Shown: one piece after another, positions 1 through 12,400 of the stretch | Layout of the letters: each line of letters begins with the position of its first letter | Numbering within the stretch: position 1 is the first letter of the stretch | Source: Flabesymbios commensalis | Taxonomy: Eukaryota; Annelida; Polychaeta; Terebellida; Flabelligeridae | Assembly: GCA_964017125.1 (NCBI GenBank) | Contig: OZ024914.1 | Coordinates: 30,749,149-30,813,148 of the forward strand | Direction: 5' to 3' | DNA length: 64,000 nucleotides | Made by a program: the position numbers and the translations under genes | The notes under the pieces: model-generated | What the model was told of the DNA's origin: nothing | The model's input: only the letters and a program-made list of their open reading frames with translations | The model's database searches: none

Positions 1-364
1 AAACATAATTTATATATATACATCAGTATTTAATAATTATCATGATTAGCAAATCGCATCAACTGGCCGCAGTACTAAATCCATATATACCATGTATACA
101 GCCATGTATTATTTGAGATATATTTTAATAATATAATTGAACATAATTTTATAAACACATCAATATTTAACATCATTTTTATTTAATATCATTATTAACA
201 AAACATTTATCAAGAAAAGATGAAACAGGTGTTTGCAAAATTGTAACTGTAAGCAATGATTCCTTTGATTTTGTAACATGAAAAAATCCATAGAAAACGG
301 AGAAATCTCTGTTGAGCCTTAAAATCTAGTAGCGTTCAAAGTGTCAATTAGCCTAGTCTGACGG
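1..364. other. AT-rich DNA, nothing recognised
   Basis: No coding signal, RNA gene or clear repeat boundary seen here. Confidence 0.5.
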
Positions 365-565
365 GAAGTTACTCTAATTACTGCAATAAACAGTTGACAC
401 CAAACCAATGCTGAATCAATAGTGGCTCGACATCTGCGACGTCGAACCAGCAGCAAACCAATAGTGGGTCAACGTGCCCCGTTCAATGAAGGGCAGTTGA
501 TCATCGCTGTGCCAATGCCGGGTCAACAGCTCACGATGCTGGCCCAGCTTTGACACAGCGTTGTT
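365..565. repeat. degenerate copies of palindromic family A
   Basis: The phrases gggtcaacgtg, ctgcgacgtcg and gctggcccagc recur as in the well-preserved family A palindromes (see 45714-45808). The two arms are eroded and two copies may overlap. Confidence 0.45.
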
Positions 566-957
566 CTTCTCTCCTGTGTTATCTTGGAACGGCGAGCACA
601 CCTTTTACTGCCTAGCCAGAGAATAGTCAAATTTATTTTTCGCTTGAAAACATATATTTTTCACTCTGGAAATAACTACACATTTTTTCGGGGGGAATGC
701 AATATATTAATATATATTACAATGATTTGTTGGCAATTTAATTCGCATACCGCCTCGTAACGTACCATTAGATTTAAAAAGATTAAATATATATTTTATA
801 TACGTGTACACCTAATATTTAAAAGGTGCCGAGTACCGCTCGTACTGATCGACCTCAGAACTCGTACTGATATGTAGAGCCAAAAGGCAGTATCATCTGC
901 TTACTGGAAAAGTAAGCAGATGCTCTGCAGCAGACAGATCCCCACGTGTGCTGCAGC
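566..957. other. non-coding, with one small hairpin
   Basis: Nothing recognised except a hairpin at about 882-925, with arms reading atctgcttact and agtaagcagat. The same hairpin type occurs at 37330-37376 and 54115-54180. Confidence 0.5.
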
Positions 958-1067
958 TCCCAGCTAACACTACACGTTGAAACAATGATGTTTTAATGTT
1001 GGCACAACGTCTGCGACGCTGGCCCAATATTAAAACATCATTGTTTTAACATGTCGGTTTGCTGGGT
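958..1067. repeat. palindromic MITE, family A
   Basis: Inverted arms (cccagctaacac / ggtttgctggg; gatgttttaatgttgg / ccaatattaaaacatc) meet at a centre reading acgtctgcgacgctgg. Ends and centre match the other family A copies. Confidence 0.75.
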
Positions 1068-1109
1068 GTTTACTATGTATATGTATGTTTCTTAGTTTCT
1101 TAGTTTGGC

Positions 1110-1306
1110 ATACTATTATACTTTATGGCGGGCGGCGGCAAATGGCCGCGTTTGTTTCACGGCTTTATCCGGCCACCTATGTCAAATCTCTAAAACTTTT
1201 TTTTTTTCAAACGAGGCCTCCTATGAGCGGCCACCTGTCTTGAACGGCCACTTTTGGCTTGCATTAGTGGTGGCCGCTCAAAAGAGGTTCTACTGTAATG
1301 ACGAAT
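1110..1306. repeat. terminal fragment of a DNA transposon or MITE
   Basis: The stretch repeats 'gcggccacc'-type phrases and ends in gaggttctactgta, which resembles the CAGTAGAACCTC termini I remember from Tc1/pogo-like elements. No second terminus was found, so the boundaries are uncertain. Confidence 0.35.
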
Positions 1307-2454
1307 AATCGTAATCATAATCGTAATCGATAAATAAAAATGACATGTAATCATAACCTTAATCGTAATCATGAATTGTATTCGACCCCAACCCTGACTT
1401 GTAGTGGGTGACAAATGGAAGAAAAGTAATTTTTAAGCCTCCTATGCTAGGTAAGCCTACACCACAAAAAGTAATTTGATGGGTTTTTCTTGTTTTTTCA
1501 TGATTTATACATGCATTTGTGAGAAACTGCAATAAAATACCGTATTCTCCGATGTATACCCCCCTCCGGTGTATAGCCGGTAGAGGGGTAAATTGACCAG
1601 GCTAGACAATAGATACCCCACACCGTTGTATTCCCCGCACGTGTCTGCCCGCTCCCGCCTGTCTGGGTAGTCCCGTCAATCTGGTAACGTCTACAGCGGC
1701 TGCCCAGTCACTCAAGTAATATACCCGTAAGATTTCTAATTTTAACAGTGTAGTAAAATCTGATATGTCCTAAGTTATTATTTGTTCTATGTTGACATTG
1801 TATAATAGAATAATTAATGTTGGGGTTTATTATTATTAACGTCCACAGAGACTGACGAGATAAAGAAAGATGTGCATGGGACAGAGTCACAGAGGTAATA
1901 ACACGCCAGGTCATTCTTCAGTATGGAGAACGAGGAGCAAGCGCCACTACATATACCCTAGCATAGCCCACAGTACATATTAACCTCTTCATTCCCAACT
2001 TGTATCAAAATGCATAGGCCTATATATTTTATTGAACCAACAAAATATTTTCATTTTTATATTTCTCAACAAATATATTTTTACAATTTTTTTAGAAACC
2101 GAGTTATAAATTAGTAAATATCGTTTTATATTTGACCAGATAGTTATATGTATGAGTCTAAAGATCATGTGATAAATACAATGAAGATCGTGCTATGAGG
2201 CATATAGCAATGTAAAATCTGATATGTTTTAAATACGTAGTATAAATACTAGTGTAGTATTGCATATTATAATTATAATACATTATTGAAAACGTGTTGA
2301 GGTCTATTAACAGAAAAACGGCCGATTAAAATCTACGCATTAGCCTAGATTACAGAGCATGTACGCGAACCTGTCATCAGAGACAACCCTTGTGTGTCAC
2401 ACTGTGTGTATTGTAGTAACGTTAGTCCTCCCGCCGTTGTATACAATGCCATCC

Positions 2455-2543
2455 CCGGTAAACACGAGACATTAACCCGCCCACCGTCTTCGACGTTGGC
2501 CCAACATCAAAACAACATTGGATCAACATCCCGTGTTTGCTGA
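2455..2543. repeat. palindromic MITE, family A
   Basis: The arms run from ccggtaaacacgagacatta to ggatcaacatcccgtgttt, around a centre reading accgtcttcgacgttggcc. It lies inside the 1540-3118 element, so it inserted into that element or was carried with it. Confidence 0.75.
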
Positions 2544-2657
2544 CTCGTTTCTATTCCAATGCAGGGTTTCCAATGTTTCTAAATACAAAGACAATTTCAT
2601 ATATCGTTGTGCTGACATATAAGAACCGTCTAAATTGAGGGTAAATTATTTGCAGCT

Positions 2658-2885
2658 TAATCGCGGCCGTTGGCAGTAAAATGTCACACCCTTATTGATG
2701 CAATGCTTTGATTACCGAGTGGCGGTTAACTGTTAATCGCCGCCGTTGGCAGTAAAATGTCACGCCTTGATTGATGCAATGCTCTGATCACCGAGTGGCG
2801 GCTAACTGTTAACCGCGGCCGTTGGCATTAAAATGTCACACCTTCATTGATGCAATGCTCTGATTACCGAGTGGCGGCTAACTGT
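2658..2885. repeat. three tandem 76-bp repeats
   Basis: Units start at about 2658, 2734 and 2810. Each holds taatcgcggccgttggcagt, an aaaatgtcac block, ttgatgcaatgct, and an accgagtggcgg block. The units differ at only a few bases. Confidence 0.85.
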
Positions 2886-3118
2886 GAGAGTTGGATATGT
2901 GTGTAGTGGCCATCCACCGCCAGTAGCTGGTATTCCCACTTGGCTCAGGTCAGTGAAGTACAGAAAAAACACACGATATATGGCAGAAGAAATTTAACCA
3001 TAATTATAAAAAAAATCGGACTAACACTTCAACAATGTATAGCCCGCATTCGTTATATACCCCGCACCAGGCCTTCCAAAGAGTAAAAAATAGCGGGTTA
3101 TACACCGAAAAATACAGT

Positions 3119-4057
3119 ACACATTTTTCTCTCTTTGCTTACCAAACACACTGACTGTCCTACAGATACGTTTTACCGCTGTCCTACAGATCTATACGTT
3201 TTACCGCTGGAGAACTTATCCCTGAATTTACCGCTACAGAGCTAATTTTTTTTACTAAATTCAACCTCTATGCATAATATGAGGTGCCTTTTTTGTATAA
3301 ACATATTTTATTAAGCAATTGAAACATATACAAAATAGTAAAACGAGGTTTCGTTCGCTGAGTGGTGACATGATGACTGGTTTCGTGCAGGCTGCTGTAG
3401 TTGTTGCGGGGGTGGAGGGGGCGCAGCGCTCCGTCTTGTGATTAAAGTCAGTGTAGATCCATTTAAGTGGAAGTCAGGGCAAGAAAAAATGTACTGTGAT
3501 AGTATGAAACAGTTATAACTGGTTCGCTGAAGACAATGTGGCGTTTAGAACTTAAATATGACAGCAGCGAGTCCATTAACTGAGCATTGCGATAGGTTGC
3601 ATACGCAGGTAGTAGACAAGATGCTGTCATATGAACAACGGTAAATATGGCCAGCGTCCCGGTGCTGCAGCAGGCTGCAGACTGAGGTGGTATCCATGCA
3701 AGAGCAACTCGAAAATAGTCAACTGTATGCCTGCATATCCACCACCCCGATGATTGCAGCACGCTGCAGACCCAGATACTAGACATGATGCTGTCATATG
3801 AACAACATAATATAAGAGTGTAACGTACTAAAATGCAACTAGAAAATGAATATGCTTGCACCATGTCCAGCAACACCATGTTGCAGCGGGCTGCAGACCG
3901 AGATACCAGACATGCTGCTGTCTAAACAGCAAGACAATGGATTGTCATTACCAAATAAATTGTTAGTGCATTTGTTGCACAACAGAATGTTTAATTATGT
4001 TACATCGGTGTGAATACAGCATGGCAAGGCAGAAAACTGAAAAACATTTATACAGTG
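3119..4057. repeat. non-coding DNA with diverged tandem repeats
   Basis: Between about 3600 and 3930, phrases such as gctgcagaccgagatac, tagacatgatgctgtc and atatgaacaac recur at roughly 115-170 bp intervals. The long minus-strand open frame over this stretch is a by-product of the repeat and resembles no protein. Confidence 0.5.
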
Positions 4058-5490
4058 TCACTCACATAAACTTAGTATAGAAAACCGTTGTGTTTCACAT
4101 ATATATTGTTCAACTGCAGCAATTAAAGTTTTGGTCATATTTTCTTGAATGTCACCATAAAGAATATTTTTTAAAGACAAGGGAGCTTCAGTATTTCGAA
4201 AATATGCAAGTAAAATGTCTCTGTGAGTTAAATATAATGGACATTCTAAAAAGTAATGTTGAGGCGTTTCTATACATCCACATAAACAATTAGGAGTTTC
4301 TGATACATGATTGATATACAGGTGATATTTTAATTCACTGCAGTTCTTTCTTAATCTAGACATTATTATATTGACTTTTCTTGAGAATTTATAGAAATGT
4401 GGGTTTTTTTAGGGATTGGATGTTTTATTTTAGATAAAAGTATATTATGATCGTCGATTAATCTGATTGCTTCATCGGTAGTGTTCCAGGTATTCAGGGT
4501 GAAAGGGAAAAATGAATTACGGAATGTTTCTGTTCTGGGCCTGTAGTTGGTTAAATTGGCATTATTTCTCAATTGGTAGCGATTGTCAGTCCTGGTTTGT
4601 ACGGAAGGAGGCAAGTCGTCACAAAGATAGGATGGTGTATGCTTATGAACAATATCGGAAAAGAATAGTAATTGTCTGCGGTTACGTCGAGCATTCAATG
4701 GTTCCCACCCGAGTTCGTTAATTATTACATCATATGAGGTACCTTTAATAGCACCAGAAACAATTTTACCTGCCCGTTTTTGAACTTTTTCTATTTTAAG
4801 AGAATCATTTTCAGTTAAATTTGTTAAAAGTACATCGGCGTATTCCAGGATGGGTCTGATGAAACTGAAGTATAAAGTCTCTAAGGTTTTTCTATTTAAT
4901 TTAAAGGATAATGAGTACATATTGCATATTCTTTGTTCAGCACGAATACATATATCATTTACATGGATATTCCATTTTAAATCGCTGCTGGAAGTGACAC
5001 CGAGATGTTTGTGTGTGGAGACGGACTTCAGGTGGCTACCTGAAAATGTTAAAGGATTTGGGGGGTCGGAACTTGGCCTTAAAGAGAGGACCATGTCACA
5101 AGTTTTTTCTGCGCTAAACATAACCTGCCAATTGTTTAGACCAGGAGTCAATGCGACACAAATCTATGTTTAACGCCAAGTTACAGGTATGAATATTGTT
5201 AGAAAACTTACAGAAAAGGCTGTCATCTGCATATAAACTCAAAGTTGACTCTAAACTGTATTTGATGTCATTAATAAAAATTAAAAATAGCAGAGGACCT
5301 AGAACCGACCCTTGGGGTACGCCAGCTTGCAAGCCGCCGTAAGATGAAGTAAACCCGTCAAGTACTACCCTCTGTTTACGTTCAGAAAGATAGCTTGAAA
5401 ACCAGGAATTAAGTTCACCGGTTATACCAAAATTATTCAGTTTATGTATAACGCCAGCATGTCACACTCGATCAAAGGTGCCTTTTTGTG
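4058..5490 (-). mobile_element. 5'-truncated LINE (non-LTR retrotransposon), RT to C-terminus
   Basis: Reading leftward, the fragment starts inside the reverse transcriptase. Visible are ...GVIHKLNNFGITGEL, a QAGVPQGSVLGPLLF block (RT motif B-like), FINDI, then LSLYADDSLF, the YADD catalytic box of motif C. The thumb/connector follows (STHKHLGVTSSSDLKWN, RPILEYADVL, KVQKRAGKIVSGA). A C-terminal C-x-C-...-H-x4-C zinc-knuckle-like block (NCLCGCIETPQHYFLEC) ends at 4058. The frame changes once near 5130 and again near 4365, and the 5' end stops abruptly near 5490, so the copy is dead. The C-terminal cysteine block and RT style suggest the Jockey/CR1 side of LINEs; the exact clade is not claimed. 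The overlapping plus-strand frames are shadows. Confidence 0.9.
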
Positions 5491-8477
5491 ACATGAATAG
5501 CTATGAAAAAACATCGCATTATACACAGGTATATATGGTACATGTACCTCAATTGCAATTTTTTATAATGCTATAAATGTCAGTGGATTCAAACTATTGA
5601 AATTTGGACATTGTTTTTCTCTACCAACTGCAAATGTATTTCTTCTGTTGTTAGTTTGTTTTTTTAATTAGCAACCCTAGGCTTTAACCATCAACATCTT
5701 AGCCTGAATATCACAACGATTACATTACTCCACTCTTTAAAACCCGTGGTGAACAATATTATGGTGTTAACATATAATTTGCGCGAACATCCCTAACTTG
5801 AAATGCGGCAGAATCAATTACCCACAGAAGTAAAATATATCACAGTATACTTAAATAAAATGAATGACCATTATACAGGGTGTCCGCCAGGAATGTTTGA
5901 GATGGGGGGTCTAAAATGGGTGGGGGTCTGGGGGCTTTCTCTCAGAAGGATAAAATCAGAGTTTAATATTTAGTGCTTAAAATGGTCTATTTGACCTGAA
6001 ATGACAGCAAAATATAGAATATATTTTATAGAATATATTTTTATTTTCTTTGCCAACAAGGACGGATATCCCCAGTTTGCCCTTTGGTGCAGAGTGGGGG
6101 GGGGGGTCCAGACCCCCCCCCCTTGGGGGAAACCCTGTTTTGTAATGGAGTAGCGATATAAAGTAAATTGAATGGGACGAGATATAATTTAAATGCTCTA
6201 ATAAATAAATGAATAATAATAACAAAGTAATGAATAAGACTATCTGTTAAACTAAATACATAGCATGTCTAGTCGACAGTATTCTGTCAAAAGTTACATA
6301 GTGTAGAGGTAGTTCTAATACTAAGATTTTATAAAATTTTATTTCTCCTATCACCCTTAATCTGGTCGATATCACCCCACTTTTTCGCAGGTCTAATCAC
6401 TAAATTACGCAACGTCATAGCAGTAAGAGTTGTCGGGGATGAAGGCTAATCCTTTTGACCCTATTAGTCCTTCCGCGTGTCAATGGTCACGGTTATGTCC
6501 TGACGGCTGAGTACACACAATAAGACTGTAGTGTTTTAGTTGAAAGGTATAACAGCTAAGGTGTATCAACACCTAATCATGCTAATGCCTAAGCTGTTTT
6601 TATGGTTATAAGACCTTCGCGACAACACAGCAACACAATCAGGCCAAAAATTATACAAAAGCCAAAATTGTATTTTAGCTTCTTGATATGTCCATATTAT
6701 GTGAACATGTCCATGGACTAGATTTGTGGGAGTCTTTTAAATTTTGTGGTGCCGTGGCAACATAGCAAGTGTGCCGAGCACCCCATTTATCAGTTATTTC
6801 CGTATTTCTTATTTTGGACATGCATTTCCGAAAGTAAATCATGTTTATTTTTTCGTTCAACTGATAAACACGCAACACAAAATTTAAAATTCTTACACAA
6901 ATTCTAGTCAATGGACATGTTGACATATTATGGACACATCAAGGAGCAGAAACGAAAATGATGATGTTGGACTGATTGTGTCTAAAAATACTTCTACTAT
7001 GAGAGAATTCAATAAGATTACAGCACATTTGTTTTTAAATATAATCATGTTCGTTCGTCTGCTAGCATCACAAAAAAGGGGTCTGCCACTAAATGTCCAA
7101 TAATATATATATAATTGTTAATCGTTAAGCTGTAAAAATTGTCATGTTTGCCATCAAATTTTATACAAATCATCGTTTCAATACTGTCAAAATAATAAAA
7201 CTTATATCAATCCTGTCATGACTGAAAAGGCTAAGATGCTGAGGTCACCAGAGTGGGCCGAGGCCGCCATTTTTTTTTGTTATGAGTGGAGTGAAATTAA
7301 GGAATTGACTGGATAAGCAAGGCTGGGCCGACAAAAAAAAAAGTGGGCCGAGATCACTGGACCGAGATCACTAGAGTGGGCTGAGGTCACTGGGTCGAGA
7401 TCACCGTGGTTCGAGCTCACATGTTCCTTTTTAAACACATTACCAGCAGTAAGAAAAAGTTAGGATGTTATATAAATTTTGTTGGAACCCGCTGCCTGTA
7501 AACTATGCATCGGTTTGAATTGAACACAGCTCGACAGAACCCTACAGTACAAGTTATTTGTGCTCGTTGTCGGAAACTACTTAAAGATAATATAGACGAG
7601 TGTTAAAAACATTGCTGTGTCTACTAAAATAATTGGCTAGAGTTTTAAGACAATGTGTCGCTATGTGATAGCTGTGGCCTCTGGAAAATTTATGTTAAGA
7701 AATGTGTATTGACTTTTGCGTTCCAGAGTAAGCTGGTCAGACCAGGTTAAAGTGTTAGATATTGGTGCTCGTGAGGATCTTATAGTCTGTGAGATGAACC
7801 ACTTTTAATTACGTGTCTGAGCCCAAAAGGTTTGAAGATTGTTTCTAACTCAGAATTTCGTGCTGATTCTGAAAACCCATTTTTTAAATGCCGCAGACGC
7901 TGCGTTTTCTCAGAAAATGGCATTTTATGATTTTTTTGCGTGTTTTTTTTATATAAAAATTGTAAAATCGCTATTTTAACCCATGACACTGTTTAAATGT
8001 ATCTCCATAAGCACATGTGGTGCCAAATCAAACTGTCTGACACATGTGATCCAATAATAAGAAAAAAACATTTGTTTTTAATCCTTTAAGCGCTAGGATG
8101 GACTTTGGACGTCAGAATCTGAGGTCTAAAGTCGGTCTTCGCACTGAAATATTTAAAATATTTATCGTGGGTATAGACCCATAGGTATTCAAATGTAAAA
8201 TAACTAACTAAGACATTAATGACGACGTCAAATTGAACAAAACCTTTAGTCTCCCTAGTTTAATATTAACCCTTTAAACCCTCACGATGCAATAATGCAT
8301 CATTTTACATCCCTTAAAACAGACATATTTTCCCTACAACTAGGGGTTTTAGAACAAAAAATTCCATGAAACTAGTTTTCCAATACTTAGCAATTTTCTT
8401 TAATTTTTAAACCACATCAAATCATCTTCATCCACTACAAGTCGAGAATTGCGGCATATAAAGTCAGGCTTGAAAGG
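5491..8477. other. intergenic DNA, little recognisable
   Basis: Contains a poly-G/poly-C foldback near 6098-6122 and a short repeat cluster at 7228-7400. A cysteine-containing, stop-ridden stretch lies at 7550-7790 (phrases such as ICARCRKLLKDN in one frame) and may be a decayed zinc-finger exon, though it matches nothing I can name. No PXMP4 first exon was recognised here. Confidence 0.4.
7228..7405. repeat. short tandem repeats of GTGGGCCGAGATCACT type
   Basis: The phrases gagtgggccgaggccg, gtgggccgagatcactgg, accgagatcactagagtggg and gtcgagatcaccg follow one another as about six diverged copies of a 15-20 bp unit. Confidence 0.6.
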
Positions 8478-8815
8478 GTTAATTGGTGGCTTTCCTCCTT
8501 GTATGGTTGGAATTGCAATGTCTTTGTTAAAAAATCACCTGATGTTCAGATAGTGACTGATGCTAGCCCTTCGGGTTATGGTGAAACATGTCTAGTAAAA
8601 GCAGGCCTCAGGATTTTGGATTCCATTTATAGCCAATATGCCCCGAAATGCAGGCGAACTGATGACTATTTTGATGGCAGCTCACATATTTGGACCACTG
8701 GTGAAAAACAAAGCCCTACAGATTGTGACAGACATCTGTTAGCTATCAACCTTGATGCTGCGAGAGGGGGGACATCTCACCCTTTTAGTTGGGTCAAGTA
8801 CTGTAGCTTGGGGTA
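8478..8815 (+). mobile_element. fossil fragment of an RT/RNase H retroelement, DIRS-like or LTR kin
   Basis: One frame reads IVTDASPSGYGETC, matching the first catalytic block of the RNase H domain in DIRS-type and Ty3-type elements (TDAS.xGWG). The element is a short remnant, broken, with no terminal repeats visible. Family is a tentative reading from one motif. Confidence 0.45.
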
Positions 8816-9400
8816 GGATTGTCTTCTATCATCTGTTCATGTATTTCCTGATGGCTGCAATGATTGCCTTCCATTTATCGTATTGCAGTGTACATGGTGT
8901 AGAGAGCTGACACATCTGTGGTTGCCATGACATCTTCTTCTTTGATTTCACCTGATAGGCAGATTTTTAAACAAAACTGGCTGCACATCTACGAATTCAC
9001 TTTGCAGACTGTTTTCTCTATGATTTCACCTAACTGCATGCTTCTTATATAAAAGGTCTGACAGAAAAACTAGAATGGAACTGTAGTCAACCATTTAATC
9101 CCTTCACTGGCTCAGTTCCGATGTCTTTTTTATCAGCTGAATCCTATGTCATTCAACTTATAAAAGTGACATAATTTACAGGATCAATCTGACACAAAAG
9201 CCAGCATAGAACTGTGAGCAACAATTCATTCCCTTCAGCATGTTCAGTACCAATTTTTTTTTCTATATGCTGAATGCTATGTCATTCAACTTATAAAAGT
9301 TGACATCAGCTCTATATAGATTGGACCAGTGACATTAATTACATGTATCAGGCATATATTTATTATTGTAGTTTTTTACTCTCTTTCTCTTTGTTTTCAG
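8816..9400. other. upstream flank or intron 1 of PXMP4
   Basis: Two related stretches (around 9080-9180 and 9190-9300) share ggaactgtagtcaac/gaactgtgagcaac and a nearly identical tatgtcattcaacttataaaag. They look like a diverged duplication of about 120 bp. No exon seen. Confidence 0.5.
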
Positions 9401-9463
9401 GTACGGGTGCAAAGTACGCTTTCCACATGCATTGGTTATGACATGGCTTTTCAAGGGTGGACC
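9401..9463 (+). CDS. PXMP4: PXMP4 exon 2
   Basis: Acceptor ttgttttcag, donor gtgagc. Encodes YGCKVRFPHALVMTWLFKGG in the frame set by the family; a longer overlapping open frame at 9329-9559 is a different, irrelevant frame. Confidence 0.93.
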
Positions 9464-12400
9464 GTGAGCAATATTTTTTGTTTTATAACTAATTGTTTAC
9501 CAACATTTCAATACTGCAAGATTTTTAAATATTTAAAATACCTGGTGGCTGCCACCTGATTCAGCAGTGAGTGAGTCTGATATTGTTTTTAAAGTTTTAC
9601 ACTTCAAATTAACCAAAATAAGTATTAAAGAATTTTGTACTAAAACTATTTTCCCACCTGTTAATAGTATAAAGCAATGCTCCCATCTGTCATAATGTAT
9701 AAGTCAAATTTAAGCGAAAGAATAATCAATTTGCGCCAGGAAGATACATTATTAAGGAATGTGACTATCCATATGTGCTAACTACTTTGTTATTATTTAT
9801 AAGTAAAGGTCCAGCACCCACGCACACTGGTTTGTTAAAGTGGAAATCTATAGAACATATACCTGTAATCCAATTTTTGTGGCTTCATGGCCGGATGGCT
9901 AAATGTGATTTATCACAGATGCAATTTTACAGGGGTTTTTCTAGAATTCCTGTTATATGGAACCAAGAATATCTGTGAATTGTGCAAATCAAATATAAAA
10001 CAAAAAATGTAGACCCCCATCTGTTTATTATTATAATTTTGCACCAACAGACTGTCACATCGCTGATTTATAGAACAGAAGTTTTTATTATAATTATTTA
10101 TTCAATTGCATTTCTTTGTTCTTCAGTATATCAGTCCAAGCTAAGGACATCTTTATGGCAACCTATACACATGCTAAGAACTTAGCTCAGTTTGTATTTA
10201 TGTACAAAAGCTTTACAGCAATAATGAAAGAACTTCAGGGGTCCAGACAGCAATATCATTCTTTTGTATCAGCTTTCATATGTGGATACATTATATTTGG
10301 AAATTATAATAAAGTTAATGAACAGGTGAGTGGCAAGGTTTAAGATTTTTTTTTATATTTATCTGTTATATTTATCATTATGCCATACTTATACAGTTGT
10401 AGCATTCATATTGACTATTATATCGAACACTGATTGATTAGGAAACTATGGTTTTTCTCTGTTTTATATGAACGCACATACATGTATCAGATTAAGTCCA
10501 TGCATTACAAAACAAACATGCTTTTTCAGACAGCGCTCTCATTGAATGGTTTCCAATTTCTGAAAGAAAACGTACTAGTTTCCCCTGATTTTTTTTTTTA
10601 ATATTGTCCGAGCTATGTTTTTTTTTTTTTTTTTTGTTTATTACTTTTTCAAAAATTGTTGCAATTTTTTTTAGCTCATCACTCTCATTAGCCCAACTTT
10701 TAATTTTTATTTCAAAAGGTGGACTATTGCCATTGAAGTTCAGCGTTGTCGGCGCCAAGGTTGGCATTAACATTTACTTGTTGGCGCAATAACTTGAAAA
10801 GTTTTTCATGTATCCTTCCCAAATTTGTTATGCATCTTACTAATGACCATTTCTCGGACAAGTTCAAAAATGGCCGATGTATTGAGATTTTTCGTATTTC
10901 ACGTCATTAATTTGACCTTGTGGCCGTGATAGCTTTAAAAGTTTTTCATGTATCCTTTACAAATTTGTTATGCATGTTACTAATAAGCAGTTCTCGGACA
11001 AGTTCAATGATGGCTAAAAAAAATTCAAAATGGCTGATTTAATGTAATTGTTCGCATTTTACGTCAATAATTTGAAATAATTTAAAATATTTTTCATGTA
11101 TCGTCTGCAAATTTGTTATGCATGTTACTAATAAACAGTTCTCAGACAAGTTCATTAATGGCTGAAAAAAAAAGGCTGATTTATTGCTATTGTTTGCATT
11201 TTACGTCAATAATTTGACCTTGTAGGCGCAATAACTTTAAATATAATAATGGCGGCAGGCCATTGTCGAGCGTGCTCTTGTTAACTTTTCCAGAAATTAG
11301 TTTGTTTTTGGTCACCCTCATTCAAGGCCCATACCCAGGTGCCCCAAGCCCCAGCATGAAACTGACTTACTCAGGTTTAACTCTTAAGTTAAAGCAGTAA
11401 ATTAAACAATTTAATTTTTCACCCACTTTAAGTTGCATCTCGCTACCGCGACCCATGTCATGTTGCTGGAAATTATCCACAATTGTTTAATTTGAGACCA
11501 AACATTTGCAAATCTTGATGTTTAAACGCTTATTTCAATCCCAATAACAGTGATTTTATCGGCTGATAAAACTGATTAATAACAACTACATGTGTAGTCG
11601 CGCTTGGGGTGTTAAGTTCAAGTGGCTTACACCGTATACATGAAAACACTAAAAAAAAAAATTGTTTTCATTTCAAGTCAATTTGTTAATACATGTAGTA
11701 CCTAGCTACTTAGCCATGTTAGCTTTCATAATATTTTTGAATCATCGGCTTGAATTTTCACCCACTTGAAGTTGTGTCTCGCTGACGCGATCCACAACTT
11801 CAAGTGACTGAAAATTATTATGAACAAAAGATGTGATGCTCTTTGATTTTAGTGATCATACACAGATAACATTTCAAACTGCCTTGTAACAGTCACTAGC
11901 ATGAGAAAGGATTTCTGTTGTTAGCCCGCCTTATTTTACCTATTGCAAGTTTGTCGTTGTCTGCATCAACGTTGACATTTCTTTGTAGACACTATAACTT
12001 GCCAACAATTTCCATAATGGCTGAAAAAAAATTAAAGTAGCCAATTTATCGCACAAAATGGCAAAAATGTTCATGTTTTACCATATTTTAGTTACCGGGT
12101 AGTTAATTTTACAAGTTGAAAAAGGCGGCAGGCTTTTGTTGAGTGCGCCTCTTAATGTGCTGGTAAATTTATATATATGCCAGAAAGTAATAATGCCTTG
12201 TTCAGGACTTCTGCATCTGAAATTTTCTTTTGCCATTGCAGTGAAAATAAAAATAAGACCTTGATTAAATCTCCAACATTTGTCAGAGGCATTCAAGAAA
12301 GACTCATGCTCACATACTGAATCTGCTGCGGGGGGTCCTTTGTTTGTTTTCAGATTTCATACTTTCAAACCTAATCCACATCAATTATCTATTATACTCT

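Larger units (their letters stand above)
1540..3118. mobile_element. about 1.58 kb TIR element, possibly TA-flanked, non-autonomous
   Basis: The left end reads taccgtattctccgatgta; the right end, reverse-complemented, reads tactgtatttttcggtgta and continues with a similar CCCGC stretch. The outermost TA on each side could be a Tc1/mariner-type TA duplication (inference). No transposase is seen. Inside are a family A palindrome (2455-2543) and three 76-bp tandem repeats (2658-2885). Confidence 0.55.

Noticed and set aside
3463-3879. 138-residue minus-strand frame, membrane-like
   Set aside because: Spans diverged tandem repeats, has no recognisable domain and no splice context.
7550-7790. Possible zinc-finger exon (CARCRKLL..., LCDSCGLWKI in different frames)
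   Set aside because: Several stops and frame changes in 200 bases and no family match; kept only as a remark.
9329-9559. Plus-strand frame over PXMP4 exon 2
   Set aside because: The PXMP4-like reading is in another frame (YGCKVRFPHALVMTWLF) bounded by good splice sites.
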